Assembly: GCA_030674185.1 (NCBI GenBank)
Contig: CM060307.1
Span: forward strand, 52,105,199-52,169,198
Length of the DNA: 64,000 bases
Direction: 5' to 3'
From: Monoplex corrugatus
Lineage: Eukaryota; Mollusca; Gastropoda; Littorinimorpha; Ranellidae
Positions within the stretch are counted from its first letter, which is position 1, and each line of letters opens with the position of its first letter. Below are positions 57,873 through 64,000 of the stretch, piece after piece. The position numbers were made by a program, and so were the translations under genes. The notes under the pieces were generated by a model, which saw nothing but the letters and a program-made list of their open reading frames with translations, had not been told where the DNA came from and searched no databases.

Positions 57873-58340
57873 AAAGCTGGCATTATATACAGAATAGACT
57901 GCCAGGACTGTAACCAACATTATGTCGGTGAAACTGAACGCCCCCTTCAGAAGAGACTAACAGAACACAAGAGGGACTCTTCTCCAGTAGGAGCTCACCT
58001 ACACGCCGAAAAACATCAATTCAGTGCGGACAATGTCAACATCCTGGACAGAGAAAATAAGTGGTTCCAGCGAGGAGTCAAGGAGGCCATCTACATCGCA
58101 GCCACCAACCCCCCGCTCAACAGGGACCGGGGCCGTTACACCCTGCCCCCGGTGTACCATTCTCTGATTCGATCTCGTGAACTGGGTTCATCCCATGTTC
58201 GCGAGATCTGAGTAGAGATTCACGCAGACAGCATTAGAGCGCTGACGAAGATGGCGAGAACGCCATCGAAAGCTACGGAACTGTGAGTAGCGATTTTTAC
58301 ACTGTTGGGAGACCTTGTTCTTCAAAATTGGTAGCATTAT
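57873..58340 (+). mobile_element. GIY-YIG endonuclease remnant (Penelope-like element)
   Basis: An open stretch of 112 codons without any ATG (57,873-58,208, TGA at 58,209) reads KAGIIYRIDCQDCNQHYVGE, TERPLQKRLTEHKRD, then HQFSADNVNILDRENKWF and REAIYIAATNPPLN-like sequence. This is the GIY-YIG fold: the GIIY and HYVGE strands, the Arg/His of the 'L..RL.EH' helix, the W-F-R/K-G...EAI..... region and the terminal NPPLNRD. Such a domain ends Penelope-like polymerases. After the stop a second frame reads DEDGENAIESYGTVSSDF, so the original tail continued and was frameshifted. The reverse transcriptase part is missing. Confidence 0.75.
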
Positions 58341-58399
58341 ATTTCATTGTTGTTTGTGTGTAAAGCCCAGCCGGCTGCGCAGAGCCATATGAAGGCTAT

Positions 58400-58830
58400 A
58401 ACCGTTTGAAAACATACACGATACTTCAACAGGAAAAAAAAAGAAAAGAAAATAAGTATACACGTCAATGCATTCGTGCACATAAAGAGATGCTCATGGT
58501 GTGGACCAATCTGTCCAATTTATCACCCAGGGGATTTAAAAAACAGACCCTGGATACAAATGTAAACATAACTAAGGACACGAAAACATATATAAAAGCA
58601 GGCCTTTATGGGGCTATGGTTTTAACCAGTTCATAACATACACAATGCTTCAACAGAAAAAAAAAGGAAAAGAAAATTAAGTACACATATCAATGCATTC
58701 ACGCACATAATTTAAGGAGATGCCCCTGGCGTTGACCGCTCCGTTCCACAGGGGATTTAAAAATCATACTTGAATACAAATTTCAACATATTAAAGGACA
58801 CGAAAACATATAAAAACGGGGCATGAATTA
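58400..58830. repeat. Tandem duplication, about 215-bp unit
   Basis: 58,405-58,612 and 58,625-58,825 share, in order, 'AACATACAC', 'CTTCAACAG', 'TCAATGCATTC', 'CAGGGGATTTAAA', 'GGACACGAAAACATAT'. Identity is about 80% by eye. There is no clear coding potential. Confidence 0.75.
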
Positions 58831-59019
58831 CCTATAATTGCTTCCGCATATCTCATTTCCCTAGAGCCAAAAATGCACTTAATACGTGGATCCAATTATA
58901 AATCCTAAGAGAAAGTACGTAAGACTTTATCGAACACATACAGATGAATGGACCAGCAAGGCAGAAAATGATAGGAAGAAATGACAGAAAGCAAAGGAGG
59001 AAGAAAGAAACAGAGACTG

Positions 59020-59130
59020 ACAGAAAAGAGGAAAGTCTTCCCGGCCGATGACGTTGATGCCACAGTTGATGAGGTCAGCCCTGGGTATCCTTGCATCGCA
59101 TCGCTTGGTGGTCTTCCTTGGTCACGTGCC
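59020..59130 (-). mobile_element. Possible LINE C-terminal fragment
   Basis: The reverse strand reads RCKDTQG, then in the next frame ADLINCGINVIGREDF. This resembles 'R.KD....L..CGI....WE' at the end of LINE polymerases. It is short and frameshifted, so the call is tentative. Nothing else is seen between 58,830 and 59,790 except TTTG units near 59,290-59,325. Confidence 0.35.
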
Positions 59131-59799
59131 CTTGTTCAGTCGGCTCTCCGAACAAAAATGCATCTTTGGGATGGAGGATGTCTTCCATATGGACAGCTCA
59201 GTTTGTCTTGTTCATCAGAAAACTGGCCATTTTATTGTTTAATGAGTAGATTTTTAACATATTTTAGCAGGAAAAATATCGGCCGTTTTTTTGTTTGTTT
59301 GTTTGTTTTTTGTTTGTTTGTTTTTTTTGGGGGGAGGAAGGGGAATGTGAAATATAGTTACATGTTCAGTACATTAAAGAGTTTTAAACTACTTAAAGGG
59401 TCCCTAAGACATTCTTCTGATCGTTATTACTAAAACAAAGAAATTAATGGTCTGTTTAAAATTGACTAATTATTATGAGTTGCTCTGGGTATGTCCGGAA
59501 TCATTTGATCTTGTTTTGATTGCCTGTCAGAGACAGATTTTCTCAGCCTGGTTTTTGTTTGTTCCAGACAATGTTCAGGTCAGTCGTTGATACTTCATTT
59601 TTCCTTATTCTATTCGTTACTATAAATTTCAATTTTGGTCAGAATATTCATGTGCTGTTTTCTCATTTTTCTATTGCCCTTTACGAAACAGCAGCCGATA
59701 TGCATATCATCATCATTTTTTATGAAATATTGTCCTCGTTTTAAGTAGTATGAAATTGAAACACCTTCATAAATAACTTTTAGTGTCGATGCTTTACTC

Positions 59800-59936
59800 T
59801 GTGTTGTGTGTGTGTGTGTGTGTGGTGTGTGTGTGTGTGTGTGGTGTGTGGGTGGTGTGTGTGTGATGTGTGTGTGTGTGTGAGTGTTTGTGTGTGGTTG
59901 TGTGTGTGTGTTGTGTGTGTGCGCGCGCGCGCGCGC
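59800..59936. repeat. (GT)n with GG interruptions, then GCGC
   Basis: GT tract broken by GGTG variants and ending in an alternating GC run at 59,921-59,936. Confidence 0.95.
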
Positions 59937-60064
59937 CCCGCAGAGAGAAAGAGACGGACTGAGAAAGAACGTGCACAAACCAGTCGATTGGAGTATAAAT
60001 GAAATTATAGCAAGACTACACCTTTTAATCTTATTATAGCCTTTTTAAACAGTGAGGAATGAAT

Positions 60065-60355
60065 GAAATCTCCGCTGGTAGATAAGGAATGGAAAATTTT
60101 CCCATCTCCCAGGTCAACAAATGTACAGATCTGTTAGTGCCTAAAACCCCTTCTGTGTATAAGCACGCAGAACATCAAATATGCACGTTTACTGATTCTT
60201 GTAAGTCATGTCAGTGTTAGGTGGCTTACCTAAGCATCCATTATGCGCGCCCACCGAAGACAGGAGTATGCACACTGTGCAACATCATATCGCCTGCTAA
60301 AGTGAGCAAAACAACGTGCATACATGCTTCCGAAAAATGGGAACCCAGAAAAAAA
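60065..60355 (+). repeat. SINE family 1, copy d (head lost)
   Basis: 'TCCCATCTCCCAGGTCAAC', 'GATCTGTTAGTGCCTAAAAC', 'CCCTTCTGTGTATAAGCACG', 'CAGAACATCAAATATGCACG', 'TTGTAAGTCATGTCAGTG' and 'CACCGAAGACAGGAGTATG' align with copy b. The tRNA-like head is missing or unrecognisable. Confidence 0.65.
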
Positions 60356-60779
60356 AGGGGAAAATAGTCTTAACTGTGACTGCATATCACCGTTTTGGTC
60401 TGAATGAAGCGATCACCATCTTTCTCTTTTGTTCTTGCTGGCATGTTAAAGGCTGCGAAATAGAATCCAGAGTGCACTCATTAATATGACCTCATTGCCC
60501 ATCGTGGGGCTGTCAAGAAGTACCAGATCTGCATGCACCTTGTAACAAACTCTGGTACCCCGCAATACAATGCAAAGTTCTGAACAATCGAGATGAGAAT
60601 GGTACTCCCCATTAGTTCATAGTACATATAGCTTATAGCTCAGCCAACTACTAAGCCATATTGGGGCTAACACCACGTCAAAAACAACCAGGTTAAGATA
60701 AAAGACAACAATTAAAACACATGCTCACTGTTAACCTTTCAAGTCTAAAATGCAATTAAAGAAAACCACACTCGGACGT

Positions 60780-61240
60780 AAAATCATATCGGGTGAATTC
60801 TATTGATCTCTTGTAAAACCTGGAAAACTGTATCAGGAGGGACATCTCAGAAAGGTTCTTTAAGGAGTCTGCCGTGTAGTGCTTTTGTCTCACGTCGTAC
60901 AAGTCTCAGCATTCAAGGAGGAGGTGTCTGACCCTCAACGGCTCGTCACATGGTATACACCAAAGTGCTGCTTCATTTTTAAAAGGTACGAATGAGTGTA
61001 GGATGTGTGATCCGTGTGTAATGTACATAACATTGTCTCTTTCTTATGGTTCCCTGCAGCAGATGGGAGAATTTCTTTCAGGTTGGAGCGGATTTGGAAT
61101 AGTTTGTTATCTGTCTGTTTGTTCCAATTCTCCTGCCACAGATTTCTCACGTGACTGTGCACTTTGGATTTTACACCTGTATAAGGAATCAAGGATTTAG
61201 ACATCTTTTCCCTTGTGGCGTTCTTGGCGCTCTCCATTTA
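60780..61240 (-). mobile_element. Jockey-like LINE C-terminus (after RNase H)
   Basis: The reverse strand reads SAKNATREKMSKSLIPYTG, KSKVHSHVRNLWQENWNK, NKLFQIRSNLKEILPS, then KKETMLCTLHTDHTSYTHSY and LLKMKQHFGVYH. The order (end of an RNase H domain 'AD.AAK', 'W...W......NKL..I.P', 'R.E.VL.RLRIGHT..THSYLL', 'P.C') is typical of jockey/I-type LINE polymerases. After VTSR a stop occurs, but 'FQVLQEINR'-like sequence continues. It is degenerate. Confidence 0.65.
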
Positions 61241-61324
61241 GGTCTCTTCGGAGTGGAGTAGTGCTGGGCCCTGACCCTCAAAACGATTCATCCTCAGCTT
61301 CGGGAGGCTCCTCCTGCCCGTCTT

Positions 61325-61480
61325 GTACCAGGGGACGCATGAGGAAAACTACAACTCTTCTGACTTTCAAACTCCATGACAGCAGGTGGGAACTAGGGGA
61401 GAAAAAAGGCCACATTCATCGCCACATGTGGCCTGATCATGTAGACGGCATACAAAAAAAACAAAAACGAACTGTCCATC
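61325..61480. repeat. Dispersed repeat with 8-bp hairpin, copy 2
   Basis: Same family as 60-175. The stem is GGCCACAT (61,408-61,415) with ATGTGGCC (61,426-61,433) around a 10-base loop that differs in only two or three bases from copy 1. Flanks share 'TCATGTAGACGGC'-like sequence. Confidence 0.55.
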
Positions 61481-61604
61481 GTGATGCGCTGTGCCGTTAT
61501 GGTGATGTCACTATCCTGTCTAACTTCCGTGTAGCGTTACGCTTTTAACCTTCCTTGTTGTCTGCACTACGAGGCATATTGTACGACGTGAATATCACGG
61601 GTTT

Positions 61605-61975
61605 GTTTGTTTTTCTTATTTAGTGTTCCGATTTTCTTGGATGCTTGTATGTTTGTTGTATTGCCCACATTGTGCAGGCGTTATGTTACTTCACAGTCTC
61701 CATATTCCCTCTTTGGTGGATGTGCATGCTGGGTGTGTCCATGTTTCCATAAACTACCAGACAGTGACACGACTTAAGGATATTTAACATATATGTTTTA
61801 TGTTTTTCATGCACATGCACACTAAGAGAGTTTAGGCACCAACAGGTGTAGAAACATGTTCTATGAGATTGAAAAAATCGTCATCATTTACTCACGAGGT
61901 GACAGGTACCCAGACAGGGTCGAACCCAGACCTTCCAAATGGAAGTCTGATGTCTTACGTCACTGCTGGTAAGTG
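61605..61975 (-). repeat. SINE family 1, copy e (reverse)
   Basis: On the reverse strand: head with GGTTCGACCC B-box (near 61,915), 'TTGGTGCCTAAACTC', 'TATCCTTAAGTCGTGTCACT', 'GTTTATGGAAACATGGACAC', 'CCCAGCATGCACATCCACCA'. It is the only family-1 copy in this orientation and lies outside the receptor gene. Confidence 0.65.
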
Positions 61976-62171
61976 GCGAAAAGCGTAATTATCTCGTCCA
62001 ATCCACTTTACCTGATCACATGCCATGTCACACCCTCTCTTACTCCACGTTTGCCAATATCACCCAGCACACGCGCTGCCTCTTGTTTACATTGGAGACC
62101 ACTTTGTTCGAATTCAGATATGAGAACGTGTGTGATTCCTCCTCTCCCAGCCCCTACTTTATATCAACTCT

Positions 62172-62187
62172 GTGTGTGTGTGTGTGT

Positions 62188-62247
<60 letters not shown>

Positions 62248-62335
62248 CGTGCGTGTGTGTGTGCGTGCGTGCGTGTGTGTGCGTGCGTGCAAGTGTGTGT
62301 GCGCGTTTAGTGTGCGTATGTGTGTGTGTGTGTGT
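62172..62335. repeat. (GT)n / GTGC microsatellite
   Basis: GT tract followed by GTGCGTGC-type units. Confidence 0.95.
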
Positions 62336-62459
62336 ATGTGGACTGCGTTATTTGAGTATCACTGAAAGGATGCAGGTTCTCGTTTTCCATTTCCACGTAT
62401 TGTTTGTTGTTTTGTTTGAAGAGCTTAAATGTGTGCTCAGATTAATCATATTATGGTTC

Positions 62460-62469
62460 ACACACACAC

Positions 62470-62540
<71 letters not shown>

Positions 62541-62565
62541 GCAATGCACGCACGCACACACACAC
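62460..62565. repeat. (CA)n microsatellite
   Basis: About 35 CA units then CGCA variants, about 120 bp from the GT tract, making a GT...CA inverted arrangement. Confidence 0.95.
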
Positions 62566-62777
62566 CCGGCGTACCCCTCCCTGCGCTCCTCTTCCACCCA
62601 TCACAGCGAGACTCTTGGACTCGTTAGGCCATCAATAAATGAAAGGGTTTCCGATTCTTGTTGTGGTCGTTGTGATGGATGTATCGATCATTGTGAATGT
62701 GAGAAAAAAAATTGTGTTGAATATCCGTAATAAAAATATCAAAAGAGGACATGTGTCAGCTTGAGCTTGTGTGGCGT

Positions 62778-64000
<1,223 letters not shown>

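Overview
This window is animal nuclear DNA and most probably molluscan. There are no operons. Short protein-coding exons with GT/AG borders are scattered through about 52 kb of repeat-crowded intron. The class B receptor exon pattern, the mix of non-LTR retrotransposons, a GIY-YIG remnant typical of Penelope-like elements, tRNA-derived SINEs that resemble gastropod SINEs from memory, and the load of (TC)n, (GT)n and minisatellites all fit a gastropod. The species assignment is inference.

The only host gene I can support lies on the + strand from about 333 to 52,899. It encodes a secretin-family (class B1) neuropeptide receptor. The extracellular domain and TM1 lie upstream of the window. Exons were read at 333-489 (TM2), 1,564-1,714 (TM3), 12,331-12,391 (TM4), 13,601-13,667 (ECL2/TM5), 19,015-19,097 (TM5/ICL3), 27,052-27,187 (TM6/ECL3), 29,763-29,804 (the 42-bp TM7 exon) and 52,465-52,899 (helix 8 and C-tail, with stop). 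All intron phases match, giving about 376 residues. Two extra candidate exons in the last intron, at 30,180-30,218 and 44,312-44,440, are in frame with each other and with TM7. They would give a different, basic C-terminal tail. Subfamily is unsettled; PDF-receptor-like is my best guess.

The rest is repeats. (1) A LINE family (called LINE-A here) has five 5'-truncated copies, all antisense to the receptor; two carry clear 11-bp target duplications. (2) Fragments of several other non-LTR lineages and one Penelope-type GIY-YIG domain are present. (3) There are four SINE-like families. (4) A TTAA-flanked nested foldback element occurs twice; one copy sits in a SINE whose empty counterpart is also in the window. 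(5) A 6-kb satellite block (37.2-43.5 kb) has 26-bp and 39-bp units built from 13-bp modules, split by a LINE. (6) Other minisatellites occur at 3.1-4.2, 12.4-12.7, 33.2-33.6 and 62.9-64.0 kb. (7) Several kilobases are pyrimidine-only sequence. Pyrimidine-rich and GT repeats lie mostly on the receptor's sense strand.

Downstream of 52.9 kb I see only repeats and unassigned sequence. All boundaries of repeats are approximate unless a target duplication is given.
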